The notes beneath the pieces were generated by a model. The model was not told the origin of the DNA and searched no databases. It saw nothing but the letters and a program-made list of their open reading frames with translations. A stretch of 64,000 nt of DNA, taken from assembly GCF_019320115.1 (NCBI RefSeq), contig NC_089588.1, positions 119,255,591 through 119,319,590 of the forward strand, written 5' to 3'. Positions 44,082-55,989 of this stretch are shown here, one piece after another (position 1 is the stretch's first letter; each line of letters begins with the position of its first letter). A program made the translations under genes and the position numbers. The stretch comes from Miscanthus floridulus. Its lineage: Eukaryota; Streptophyta; Magnoliopsida; Poales; Poaceae.

Positions 44082-47000
44082 TCAAAGCATGGACTCAATA
44101 ATTCTTCCATTGGAACATCTGGCGGGTAGGTTTAAATCTTCCCACTCTGGATCATCAATTCTTGAGAAATATTCTTCAACGGCCTCGTCATGCACTTGTT
44201 CCAACCTTGGAGGCATCCACTGCAAGTCCCCCAAAAAAGATCACAATTATCGACAAGGTTGTATCAGATAGAGTAAGCTTCTGCCAACAATAAATTTAGA
44301 TGGAGATGTGCTAAATAAGAAATTATCTGAACCATTGGGTTTTTATCTTTATCTACTAGTATAGCCCTGCATCCCTGCAACGGGAATTGGATGTTACGTA
44401 CTGAGATATTGCTGTGCAATGACAACGAAGTATAGAGCACAGTAATGCTGATGTCCATATTTACCTCAAAGAAGTCCGGGCTGAAGTCACCACGCATGAC
44501 ATGGCAAACCATTCTATATTCCCGATGCAAGCACTCCCCAACAGTTTGAGTTCTCCCTTCTCTTATCTGAATTCCACGTTAACAAAACAAATAATGAGAC
44601 AACTATATATATTCAGGTGGACACAACTGAGGTGGTAGGCTAATAATGCCAATTTGAGATGGTTTCTAGAGGATACCGATCTCAGAGAGATTTTCAAACT
44701 AGTAGGAGAAGCCTTTTTCAAATACTGGATTGTCGCAGCAACCCATTCATCAGCCAAGCCTGAGGCCACTTGCTCCTGACATGGTAAATATGTATTTATT
44801 AATTTTTCAGAACATAAAACCTGAACCCATAAAAACCTGCAGTTACTGTAACAAACTCACAAGAGTGGATATAATTTCCTCAACTGTCCTTTTAGAAAAG
44901 CATTTGTTGATGATTTCCAACCTGGGGTGCACCAGATAATTAAAAAAAAAGTGAAATTATGAATCAGTCGTATTTCAGTCATTCAATCAGTAACACCCTT
45001 ACCTATTCAAGGAACTGTTTTCTTTCAGTGATGGCTGTTGAGTAAACTGATCGATAGTACTACACACAACAACAGGATTCGAGGTGTCCACCTTTTTAAG
45101 GGATTCTTCCAGCAATAGCAGCCTCTGGGAAACAAAGTCAGTATTTACTAGGAGTTGTAGACTGATATACCACATACAGGACCTTAACGATGCAGGCCAA
45201 AAAAATATTGAAAGCATGCAAAATGCTATATCAATTAGGTCAGGATTTCTGTAGCATGTTCCAAACAATAATAACCAGAAATGTAACAGCAAACATCATA
45301 ACTGGAAGAATATTTTGGTAGCTAAGTTAAATTTATGTTACAAGTGAACATACATTTGACGGGACAAAATGAGTCGCCAGACCACATGCAAGCATTTCCG
45401 CACCATCCAATCTGGCACCAGAAAGACCAACATACTCCCCTGTAGAAAATCAAGATAACATTTTTGTTACTTCTACCACCAACTAGAAGGTTGACCTAAC
45501 GAAGTACAACTAGTTAATATAACGGAACTGACACTAATACAGAGATGGGCTTTACTCCCGGTGGAGAACCCCCTCTAGTCCCGGTTCTCCACCCGGGAGT
45601 AAGCATCCGGGACTAAAGGGTCTACCTTTAGTCCCGGGTCAAAAACCGGGACTAAAGGGGACCTTTAGTCCCGGTGCGTAACATCAACCGGGACTAAAGG
45701 TTCTCCCAGCTTTAAAAAAATAATGCCTCCCACCGTTGCGTCCCGTGAGATTCGAACCCAAGACCTCATGCATTGCCTCGCGCGTAGCTTACCACCCCAC
45801 CTACACAACACATTTAACAATGGATGTGATGCTTCCCTTTTGAACTAACCCATCGGGGGACCTTTAGTCTCGGTGCGTAACACCAACCGGGACTAAAGGT
45901 CCTTTAGTCCGGGTTGGTGTTACCAACCGGGACTAAAGAGTCTACCTTTAGTCCCGGTTGGTGTTACCAACCGGGACTAAAGGTTTGAGGACTTTTAGCC
46001 GTTGGGCAGGGACCTTTAGTCCCGGTTGGAGACACCAACCGGGACTAAAGGTCTCTCTAGTCCCGGGCGCAAAAAATGTCGGGACTAAAGTCCATTTTTG
46101 CTTCGGATAAAAGGTCTGTTTTCTACTAGTGTGATAAATCAAATAGAAAACAAGAAACTTGGTGACTGTTTTTTCTCTATATATATGATTATATGCCCAC
46201 AATCACTTATATTATTGCATATATCATTTGCACAAGAAGCTCATGGTAACTCTTAAACTGCAACTTAAAGAAGAGTACGATCATGAATAATATTACTAGA
46301 CTGTTACAAATATCGAGCAATATAAAATACATGGCAATGGCAAGACTACATGTACTTTAACTTAATAAAGAAGAGAGATACTAGATTACAATAGAACCCA
46401 GGGAGCCGAGATAGAAAATATGAGGCCCCTACATCTGGAAACAGACCCAGAGCTGTTTCTGGCATTGCAAAAATCTGCATGAATATTCCAAATGTAAATG
46501 ATCTAGATTTTGGCACTTGAGAATATTATGATTTTCCAATAAAAAGAAAGCAAGCTTTTCTATGCTCCAAGTGATTAGAAGAACTACTAGCACCGATCAA
46601 GATCACAAAAAGGAAAGTATGTACCATTACTGAAACCTGTTCCAGTAAACATTGGGGCATAATAATATTTATCAGCACTAACACAAAACTATTTTATAAG
46701 ACATCCTCTCTGATTAACGGAGATGGGCACATCAAAATACCGCCTCCGTGAATGTCCAGGCGGCCTCTAGGCAAATGCCCGCCTCTGAAGATTATTTACC
46801 GAGGCAGGCGTCTTAGGACATCCTTCTCTGTAAATCGATTTCTAGAAATGGGCATGTTTGGATGCCCATCTCCAATATTAATAGAAACAGGAATTCTAAG
46901 TGTCCATCTCTAAAAATCAATTTTCAGAGGCGGGCGTCCAATGTTGTGTGTCTCTAAAAATAGTTTCAACAAAAACAATTTATAATTTTTTTCATACGAA

Positions 47001-48412
47001 CTCAGATGAGGACAAACTTTATTTCAAATTGTGGCACTCAACACGATGTACAACTTTGTGCTTGAGGAGTTTTTGAATTCATGGAATTTAAAATTTATAT
47101 TTACATTTTTAATCAACCTCCGATGTTGACATAATTTAAACCAAAGTTGTAGTTCTCAATATAGTCTACCTTTGTAGTTGAATATTTTCTTTTGTTTCAA
47201 GTCATTTAGAGTCCCAAATATGTGTTCTAAATTCATAAAATTTTAATTTCAAAATTTAGAATACCTAAATGGCATTGAATGTTCACATAGTTACCACCAA
47301 AGTTTTAGTGGCTGTCCTGAAGTCTATATGTTTGCTGTTGATATATTTTTTATTTGAACTTTTTTAGTGTCTCAAATTTTTGTTTTAAATTCACATATTT
47401 TGATATTCAATTTTATGAAATTTTAAACAATCTGCGATGGAGACACATCCTATACAAAAGTTGTAGTGCTTGACAAGATTTAAAACTTTGTAGTTGAAAT
47501 TTTCTTATTGGAGTTCATTTGGTAGCCAAAATATTCAATATAAAATTAAAAATGTTGATATAAAAAGACATCCTATATATAGTCACAAATGAGTGTGGAG
47601 TATAGTGGTAAAGAGGTGTTATTTCTGAGCACTATATCGCACACTCAGCCTCTGGAAATGGCCAATTAATAGTGACCATTTGCCAGAGGCAGACACACTG
47701 CCTTAACAGAAAATGACCGTCTCTGAGAATAATTCTTGTACTAGTGCAAAAAGGTAGAGAAAGGCTGTGATGATGTGTCCTTTTTATGGCTAATATTTCA
47801 CATGAATGTTTTCAGCAGAACCTTAATTACAGAAGATCTCAACCTGCGTCATGACAAGTGGATTTTTTGTGCTTCATAACTAAAGCTCATCTTGAATAAA
47901 TAAGTACAAAGCAACGACGTCAAAAAAAATTCACTTGAGTTTGGTTTCTAGTATATACCGTGTTATCAGTGGCAACACGAAATCTTCCATGTAATGAAAC
48001 ACCAGCACCTCCACCCATGACAATTCCAGTAAGAAGAGAAACCTGTAGTTAATAAATTGTCTAAACATTTAGAGGCAATGAACAGAGAAGAGTGAATAAT
48101 TAGAATTAATCGATGGGAAGGGATATAGCTAGCTCGCCTGAGGTTTGATATAGGTTGCAATTATGTAGTTTAACAAATATAGATCTCGGAAGAAATCAGC
48201 ACCCCATTTCCAACTTTCTAATTTAAGAATTAAACACACAAGACATGTAACATGGGTGTTGAGTCAGGTAACACAAGATGGTGAAAACATGTAAAGAAAT
48301 CAACATTTGGCAATAGATACTGCAGAGACATTCTAAAGAAACAGTTACCGTTATGTATAGACCGGACACAGCCAGTAATATCACCTCCAGCACAAAATGC
48401 TCTTCCTTTACC
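44082..48412 (-). CDS. 3-hydroxyisobutyryl-CoA hydrolase-like, 5' end missing
   Basis: Crotonase-fold CoA hydrolase of the CHY1/HIBCH type, which acts in valine degradation by releasing 3-hydroxyisobutyrate from its CoA ester (peroxisomal or mitochondrial in plants). Exons in order on the minus strand: 48412-48349, 48217-48138, 48042-47959, 46474-46390, 45439-45354, 45124-45003, 44921-44861, 44775-44677, 44566-44465, 44374-44333, 44219-44082. All phases match and give 320 residues and a stop. Motifs: [11 protein letters not shown] (oxyanion region), [43 protein letters not shown] with the catalytic Glu and Asp, GEYVGL-like [21 protein letters not shown]-terminal [23 protein letters not shown]. 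About 60 N-terminal residues are not found before 51.6 kb. The donor after exon 48217-48138 is GC (CAG|GCGAGC). Two mini-CACTA elements lie in introns. Confidence 0.9.
45532..46131. mobile_element. Mini-CACTA in intron (CACTA-1 family)
   Basis: 600 bp with ends CACTAATACAGAG and the inverse of CACTAGTAGAAAACAG; target duplication TGA at 45529-45531 and 46132-46134. It is filled with inverted TTTAGTCCCGG / CCGGGACTAAAGG motifs, the same palindrome as CACTA-1, so the same type of transposase should recognise it. It has no protein gene. The centre (45720-45850) is different DNA with a tRNA-like segment. Inserted in the intron between exons 46474-46390 and 45439-45354 of the hydrolase gene. Confidence 0.92.
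45740..45806 (-). other. tRNA-like A/B box module
   Basis: The minus strand reads GGTGGTAAGCTACGCGCGAG, then TGCATGAGGTCTTGGGTTCGAATCTCACG in order. GGTTCGAATCT fits a Pol III B box (GGTTCGANNCC) and GTGGTAAGC resembles an A box about 35 bp before it. It looks like a tRNA- or SINE-head-derived piece captured between CACTA palindromes. It is too diverged to call a tRNA gene. Confidence 0.45.
46676..47746. mobile_element. Second mini-CACTA in intron
   Basis: 1,071 bp. Ends CACTAACACAAAACTATTT and the inverse of CACTAGTACAAGAATTATTC. Flanks are CAG (46673-46675) and CAA (47747-47749), which would be a target duplication with one transition. Subterminal motifs are of a fourth type, around GAGGCGGGCGTCC and CCATCTCTAAAAATC. 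The middle (46960-47600) is AT-rich with several diverged repeats of an AAAGTTGTAGT-type block. No protein gene. Lies in the intron between exons 48042-47959 and 46474-46390. Confidence 0.8.
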
Positions 48413-48909
48413 CTGAAAACAAGTCATGCTTCAACACTACGACAAACATTGAGATCAAGAGACAGCTTCCCAGAGGTAGTAAAATTATGTTATTATCACA
48501 TCAATTTAAAATAGCAAATAGAAGGAAAGGAGAAACAAACTGAATTGATGAAAGAAAAGCATGTTACAGTAAACTCTACCTCTCGGTAACAGAGTAAAAT
48601 GCTTCACCTCTACCTCTCGGTATTATCTATTTTGACAGAAGCTAGCTTGGGCAACTCATATTCTATGTGACTGCCTTGCTGCATGGTAATTTCTATTGGA
48701 GAAACACAACACATTTACGTCCCATTTTGGCGTCGTGCTAAATGGCTTCAGTTCCTTGCTACAGTGGAGAGCTGAAGCCAGTGAAACCAAATATAGTTGT
48801 TTCACTTGGTCCTAGTTCATTTGGAGAAAAAAATGAAAACAACTCCTTACTACAATGCACAAAGGAGTCGGAGCCGGTCAAAGCTCCATGAGACGAAGCC
48901 TAATAGACA
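48413..48909. other. Upstream flank of the hydrolase fragment
   Basis: I looked on the minus strand for the expected first exons (an ILNRPKQLNALS-type motif) and found none. No other feature is supported. Confidence 0.4.
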
Positions 48910-49412
48910 TGTAGCACCCGATTTTAAGAACAAAACCAGATACACACCATATATAAGCCCAGAAAGTCAATTCTCACATATAGCTACAAATAAGGGTAAT
49001 ATCAATAGACAATGCTTAATATATAACGTACCTAGTATAAAGAATATAACCTTAGATAGCAAACAGCGGAAAGACAACTCCGATCTTCGGGTGAAGACTG
49101 CAATTCCACAGGGACAACTGACTGGTTGATCACAAGTCTAATTCCTCTAAACTCTAGCAATCTGATACCCATATGGGATTTTTTTTAAAGATTTAAAAAG
49201 TAAAGCAAGCGTAAGTACATGTCGTACTCAACAAATATAACATGGGGTTCATGAGGCTCAAAAGGCTGACACTGGTTTAACTGCGATTAGCTTTTAATGA
49301 GTCATCTTTTAGCTATTGGATGGCAACAAGTTTATTCACAAGCCCATATAAACACATGATCAGGTAAACATGAATAATGAATAGCATAAACAGCAATCAT
49401 TAGTGAGCATCT
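48910..49412 (-). mobile_element. LTR fragment, inverted copy of the 18.7-kb family
   Basis: Begins TGTAGCACCCGATTTTAAG and is the reverse complement of about 22000-22488: for example, AACATGAATAATGAATAGCA mirrors TGCTATTCATTATTCATGTT at 22014. Homology stops near 49412 (GAGATGCTC on the minus strand). It is about 500 bp from the end of a 3.8-kb LTR; the rest is missing. Confidence 0.88.
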
Positions 49413-49726
49413 CCCACGCCACCCGCTCCCATGCTGCCCGCCCACACGTGAGGACCGTCTGTCCGCTCGCTGGCGCCTCAGCAGCTGTAGCAGGCGGCTG
49501 CGGCAAGTGGATCCCAATCAACATGTGAAACATCCGATCTACTTTTGCAATATTTGGATGAAACCCTTGTAACATACGGCTGAAATAGCTGAAACACTTG
49601 CAATATACGTATGAGACATTTGCAAAACAACAGAAAAACTTGAAAACACATGTAGCCATTGCAAACATTGCAACATCCACACGAAAACACTTGCAACATA
49701 CGTATTAAAACACTTGAAACACTTGT

Positions 49727-49824
<98 letters not shown>

Positions 49825-50345
49825 CATCCAGATCTACTTTTACAACATCCTGATGAAACGCTTGCAACATACGTCTGAAATAGATGAAACATTTGGAACA
49901 TACATCTGAAACACTTGAAACATAAGCTTGCAACATGTGCTTTCAGCGCAATGGCCTGGACGAATGGAGGTTCGTCGTTGCGGAGCTCGACGCCAGCGCA
50001 GAGGTCGGCGGCGGCGCATGGAGTTCTCTGCGGTGCGGAGGTTAGCAGCGCATGGAGCTCGCGGCGGCGCAAAGGTCCGGCGTGGGCATCACGTCGTCGG
50101 ATGGAGCGCAGCCACGGCAGGAGGCGTGAATCAGGGCGGGGGCTCGGGGTGACGCGGAGGTCGGCTGCGGCGCAGAGGTCCAGCACGGGCATTTCACTGG
50201 CGGATAGAGCGCAGCTGCGGCAAGAGGCGCGACTCTAGGCAGGGGACGTACGGTGGGCGGCACGGGCTGGGATGTGCGGAGCGCAGCGCGGGCAGAGTAG
50301 GGTGGTCCGGTCTGTCCGTCCATCCGTCCGGACGACCTGCAGGGA
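49413..50345. repeat. Short-period minisatellite and GC-rich DNA
   Basis: 49500-49940 carries many variants of GAAACACTTGCAACATACGT, a degenerate unit of roughly 20-40 bp seen in many grass repeats. Within it is a TA microsatellite. 49950-50340 is GC-rich (GCGGCGGCGCA-type) with compositional ORFs only. No gene is supported. Confidence 0.6.
49727..49823. repeat. (TA)n microsatellite
   Basis: About 48 TA units with one TG interruption near 49753. Confidence 0.96.
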
Positions 50346-50829
50346 GCATTTCAGCTCAACATAACATGTGCACAATATCCTAGCAAAAATCTTGAATGAT
50401 GATTGTCGTGACAGGATTTTTTTTTACTAATTGTTTTTTCATGCTTGCGGCGTCAGGATAAAGAAAGGAAAGGCCAGCCGAGATATTCTTTGTTTTTCCA
50501 TTATTTTTAATTATATAAATATATTATTACATTTAAAAATATATCTTTTTTTAAAATCAAGGGGTATGATTTGTTCCAGATATTACTTCTTGAGGAGTAA
50601 AGGATGTACCGTAGCAAATTTTTAGATTGCTTCGTTGAAGCACCTCTAAAGTTTACTAGGTATTTTAGGAGAGTGGAGACACATGAATTTTTAGATTGCT
50701 TCTATGAATAAAAGGTGTTGTCTCCAATAAATTATTTTTGTACTAGTACGTGTATTGTGCACGTGATATATATGTCAATAATTTTGAAATGTAAAATAAT
50801 GAATATACTAACTGTATTTTTTTTAGAAA
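50346..50829. other. AT-rich interval
   Basis: Low-complexity AT-rich DNA. I see no gene or defined repeat. Confidence 0.4.
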
Positions 50830-51662
50830 ATCGGGTTTATATTTCACATAAAGTTTTTGGTGATTACAGCCCAAATATTACAAGAACACCCTAGAAAGGA
50901 ACGGAAATTACAACTCGGTCCTTGTAAACACCTCCAGGTCTGCCTCGCCGCCGCCGGCCAGAGCACACTGCTTGAAGCCGACCTTCTCTCCGGCGAAGAA
51001 ACAAAGTTTTTTGTTGCCGTCTTGTATAGCACGTCGACCCGACCTGCTTTGTAACCACAGAATGACCCGGCTGGAAAAGATGGCCGTCGGCCATCACATC
51101 GTTGGACACCGAGTAATCTAACGTCTCAAGGACCAGAGCCCCCAGCACACCGAACGATGATGAACCCCAAAGGGGAACTGAACCACCAAAGAAGGTGGGA
51201 TCCAAACCCCAGTCCGGTTTCTCCTCGAGTTGGTAGCCATACCTTCCGAATCTTCCGCCAGCGACGATGAAGAGGAGGAAGGGACAGAACCTGATGCTAC
51301 CACTGCTCGCGAAGTCGGGGAAGTCGCCGGAGATGTTGGAGAGGCCCACGTCTAAAGTCGACATGGCATCCTCGTCGCATCCCCACTGTCGGTCGCTAGA
51401 GCTGCAGCAGCATAGGAAGACAAGACCATGCCTTAGCGCCGGCACAGTCAAATACCTGATACGGTCGCCTTCCGTGCAGGCAAGGAAACCGGCGTAGACG
51501 TCGAAGGAGCTGGCCCCGAACAGGCACGAACTAACCTCGACGCATCCACGCCGTCGCTCGCCGAAGACGCAGCAGCACCAGTAGAAGGATCCACGTCACA
51601 CCTCCGGCATGGATAAACCTATCCCTAACCTACTTAAACCAAACCAAATAGTAGTGGGTATA
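50830..51662 (-). other. Unrecognised coding-like sequence
   Basis: The minus strand has a 186-codon frame (51451-50891; GRFGRYGYQLEEKPDWGLDP) and ends in a stretch that runs TTTCTAAAAAAAA at 50828-50815, like the A-tail of a retroposed or LINE 3' end. I do not recognise the protein. It is interrupted by CACTA-3 at 51666 and may continue at 62617-62760 (GCCGGTTATGCCGTCGGAGG). Confidence 0.3.
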
Positions 51663-51665
51663 TAC

Positions 51666-51985
51666 CACTACTACAGGAATCAATTTGCGCAGCGTGGCCA
51701 AAATACGCTCCGTGGCGGGCACCTTTTTTGCCCGCCACGGTTAACCGGTGGCCGGCCAGCGAGGCCGGCCACCGGGGCGCCCGCTGCGGGAAATTGGTTT
51801 ACCGCGGCGGGCAACCTTACCTGCCCGCCGTAGGAAATAGTTATTTACCGTGGCGGGCGGTATGAATCGCCCGCCGCGGTTAATACGGTTTACCATGGCG
51901 GGCTCTTTAAACCGCCCGCCGCGGTAAAGACTTGATTTACCGAGGCGGGCGATTTATGTTGCCCGCCGCGGTAAAGCCTGTACAA
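51666..51985. repeat. CACTA-3 left subterminal palindromes
   Basis: Inverted pairs of TTTACCGTGGCGGGC / GCCCGCCGCGGTAAA, five to six pairs. Very GC-rich stems with short loops. These are the expected binding sites for this family's transposase. Confidence 0.93.
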
Positions 51986-52387
51986 ATACAGAGCACAGAC
52001 CCTCCTTCTTCTCCACGGGTCTTCCTCCCTCAAAACTCATGGGGGGAGGCTTTGCCCTAAAATTTGAGGAAACTTTTGATTTGAGTTGAAGGGCTTGGAT
52101 TTGTGGGAGGAGGACATCATAAGAGGTTCATAAAGGCTCTCCCTCTCTCCTTCCATCCTCTCTCTCTATTTCCATCACCTAGAGTTCTCTTTAGATCTAG
52201 ATCTAGATCAATTTTAATGGAAAAAATGATGTCATGTATTTCTTTAACTTTAGATTCATCATAGATGCATGCTTCATCTTTCACATCGTCATTTCCTCTC
52301 TTTTTCATGATTTTGGATGTAAAAATCATCAATTTCTCCTAATTCTTCTTTATTTAATGTTGATTGTGATGGATAATGTTCGCAGAT

Positions 52388-55300
52388 ATGATGGATAGAT
52401 CGGAATGGATGTACCGGATTGATAGAGTGAATGATCTGCGGTACCTCTTTGAATTAAGGAAGTTTATTGCGGCTGGTAAAGCTCACCGTGAGAGACTGAA
52501 GCGGATGACAACCATATGTCCATGTTCTCGTTGCAAGAACCTGAAAGCCCACCGAGACAGCGAGGTGCAAACTCATTTGATCATGTATGGTTTCATCGAG
52601 GGCTACACAGTCTGGACATTTCACGGCGAAAGAGTTGGTGCGAGTGGCGGTGCATCTGGAGTTACCTCTTCGACGCCGACGATGACAGCACCACCGGTGA
52701 ATAAAGATCCTTCCGCAGCAGCTGCGCCAGCCGACAGTGACAACAGTTGTCGTGATTACATCACGGTGGATGATCTAATGCAAGACATGGCCGACGAAGC
52801 CGGCGACGGTGGTGATGGTCAGGGTACTGTGAGCCAACCCGAGGATGTGCAGCTTGTTGAAGATCTAGTCAAACACTTCGATGAAGACGATATTGTGTTG
52901 GGTTGCCCAAAGTGGTTGGAGAATTTCAGAGAGTTGAAACAGGCGGCAGTTGATCCTCTCTATAAGGACAGCGGCGATTGTCCAAAGGAGTGCACGGCGC
53001 TCCGTTTTAACCTCCATATGTTGATGTTGAAGGCTCGTCATGGTTGGTCTGACACTAGCTTCAATGAGTTGTTAAGCTACCTTGCCACCACGTACCCAAT
53101 GGCTAACAAGGTGCCCGCCAATACTTATCAGGCCAAGAAGCTGATCCGGCCAGTGGCGATGAAGCTTAGAAAGTTTGATGCATGCCCTAACCACTGCATC
53201 CTGTATCGGGGCAATGAGTATGAGAATTTGACGAGTTGTCCGCACTGCGGCTTTAGTCGGTACAAGAAAAATGCTGGATGTCGCGTGGATGCAGAAGACG
53301 AGGGAGGCTTGTGGGGTGGTCGGAAGAAGAACAAGAAGGGGGCAAAGAAGAGCAGTGTGGCCAAACAGATCTCGGCTCAGAAGGACGATGAAGAAGAGGG
53401 TTACACGCACAGGAAAAGTCCAGCACTGTCGGTGTGGTACCTGCCCGTGACCGATCGCCTGCGTGCAATATTCGGGAACCCGTACGATGCCAAGCTCATG
53501 TCCTGGCATGCATCTGCTGACCGCCTAAACGACGATGGCAAGCTACGGCACCCATCCGATGGCAAGCAGTGGAAGAATTTCGACGAGGCCTACCCGGAGT
53601 TTGGCAAGGAGCCCAGGCATGTTAGGTTCGCGCTAAGTACCGACGGGATGAACCCGTTCGGTGAGCTTAGCAGCTCGCATAGCACTTGGCCCGTCGTGCT
53701 CACCATGTACAACCTACCTCCCCATCTATGTCAGAAGCGTAGGTACCTTATGCTGACCATGCTTATCTCCGGACCGAAGCAGCCCGGCAACGATATAGAT
53801 GTGTTCCTGGAGCCGTTCATGGAGGAAATGAAGATACTATTTGATGTTGGGGTCCAGATGGTGGATGCATCCCGCAAGGAGAAGTTCACACTAAAAGCAA
53901 TCATCTTTGTCACCATCACCGATTACCCCGGTCTCTTCTCACTGTCGGGGTAGATCAAAGGGAAGACCGGCTACGTAATTTGCATCGACGGGACCTGCTA
54001 CACTTACCTTAAGGGATCCAATAAGATGGTGTACACGAGGCATAGATGGTTCCTCGCAAAAAATCATAGGTATAGAAGAAGTATTATGAACAAATACTTT
54101 GACAATCAGGATGAGCCGCAGCGTGATCAACCGACGCAGACTAGTTGGGGGACAAAGGTGTATGAGATGGTCAAGGACATGGATCAGGTGGAGTTTGGAA
54201 AGAAGAAGAAGCCGCCTAAAGAGGGGAGCAAGCAGACAAGGAAGCGAAAGCGGGACTAGACGGAGGAAGTCCCCTCCGCCGTTCCTTTCAAGAAGAAGTC
54301 AATTTTCTTCAAGTACCTGTCGTATTGGAAAACACTGAATACACCACATGTCATCGACTGCATGCACCTGGAGAAAAATGTCTTTGAAAGCACGATCGGT
54401 GTCCTGCTGGACATCAAGGGCAAGACAAAGGATGGTATTAAGTCACGGACGGATCTTATCAATCTGGGCATCAGGCCGGACCTTCACCCGGGACCGCCTC
54501 AGAACGGTAAAGTCGATATCCCGGGTGCGGCCTGCAACCTAACGCAAGACGAGAGGACGGCTTTTCTTAAGTTGCTTAGGGGTATCAAGGTGCCGACTGG
54601 TTTCTCTTCCAACATCAAGAGCCTGGTCTCCATGAAAGACCTCATAATGACCGGCTACAACTCACACGACTGCCACATCATGCTGACGGTGTTCCTACCA
54701 ATTGCGATTAGGGCTATCCGCCCAGAGTACGTGAAGATGGTCATCACACGGATGTCATACTTCTTTAATCGCATCACTCAGAAGGTCATTGATAAGGCTG
54801 AGCTGCCTGCCCTGAAGGAGTTCATCGCGGAGACCCTTTGCCAGCTCGAGATGTGCTTTCCACCATCTTACTTTGATATTATGCCACACCTAATGATGCA
54901 TATGGTCGATCAGATCCATCAACTAGGCCCCGTGTACCTACACCAGATGTGGACGTATGAGCGGTTCATGTCCACCCTCAACGGATACGTCCATAACCGC
55001 GCTTACCCGGAGGGCTCTATGATCGAGGCATACACAACGGAGGAGGCCGTGAACTGGTGTATGAGGTACATAAGAGATGGGAGGGTGATTGGGTTGCCTG
55101 TCCATCACCACGAAGGCAAAACCTCAGGGATGGGGTGCACAGGCCGAAAAGTGCGCACCGATGTGGCAAACCGAATGGTGCAAGAAGCTCATTACAGCAT
55201 CCTTCATCAGTTAGTGAGCATGGAGAAATATATTGAAAAGAACCTGGAAGAGATCCGCGCCGCTAATGATGGACAACGCACGGAGGCATGGGTCCAGAAC

Positions 55301-55978
55301 CATCACAAGAGCAATTTTGTAGAGTGGCTCAAAGAGCAACACATACCCCTTGAAGGATGCCCTGATGAAGATACAGAGACCATTAAGAGGCTTGTGTTAG
55401 GCCCATCCAGCCAAATCACCACGTGGCAAGGGTATGATGTCCAGGGCTACAGGTTCCACATGAAAGACAAGGACAAGAAGAGCTTGGCACAGAACTGCGG
55501 TGTTCGATACGAGGGCGAAGTAGAGTACATGGGCCAGAGGAGGCAATACTATGGGTAAGTTGAAGAAATATGGGAACTTGACTACGGCCAGAACCTACGC
55601 ATAACCGTCTTTCATTGCCAGTGGGTCAAACCGAATGCGGTTGCAGTGGACAGTTATGGGCTAACCACCGTGGACCTCAAAAGTATCGGCTACAAAGATG
55701 ACCCGTGGGTACTAGTAACCAATGTCGCACAAGTGGCCTACTATATATATGCAGAGGACCCAAAAAGGCATGTGGTTGTGTCCGGAAAGCAGTGGATTGT
55801 GGGAGCTGATGGGGTGCAGAGTCCCGAACAATACAACAACTACGCAGAGCTCGAGCTTTTTACCGATCATCCAAAGAAGATCAAGGCCGTCGAGGACCGA
55901 TTCAACAAGTCCAGGATGATGCCGTGGGCCCGCCCCGATGGTGAGAAGAGGACGGTGAAAGCACCTGCACCAAAATGA
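52388..55978 (+). pseudogene. CACTA-3 TNP2-type transposase
   Basis: Single open frame of about 1,197 codons, without introns or frameshifts, after a probable intron acceptor (TTCGCAG at 52385). Starts MMDRSEWMYRIDRVND. Order: N-terminal cysteine block CPCSRCKN; CPNHCILYRGNEYENLTSCP and CPHCGF; Transposase_21 core with FALSTDGMNPFGELSSSHST and VIDCMHLEKNVFES, carrying family-conserved acidic residues; DUF4218 (MCFPPSYFDIMPHLMMHMV); DUF4216-like WQGYDVQGYRFHMKDKDKKS and VEEIWELDYG. Three stops only: TAG at 53951 (in LSG*IKGKTG), TAG at 54257, TAA at 55556, each one C-to-T step from CAG or CAA. Very recently lost, or rescued in other copies. Confidence 0.93.
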
Positions 55979-55989
55979 TTTATGTATCC

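Noticed and set aside
45740..45806. A functional tRNA gene
   Set aside because: Only box-like motifs are seen; the acceptor stem and anticodon arm do not pair convincingly by eye.
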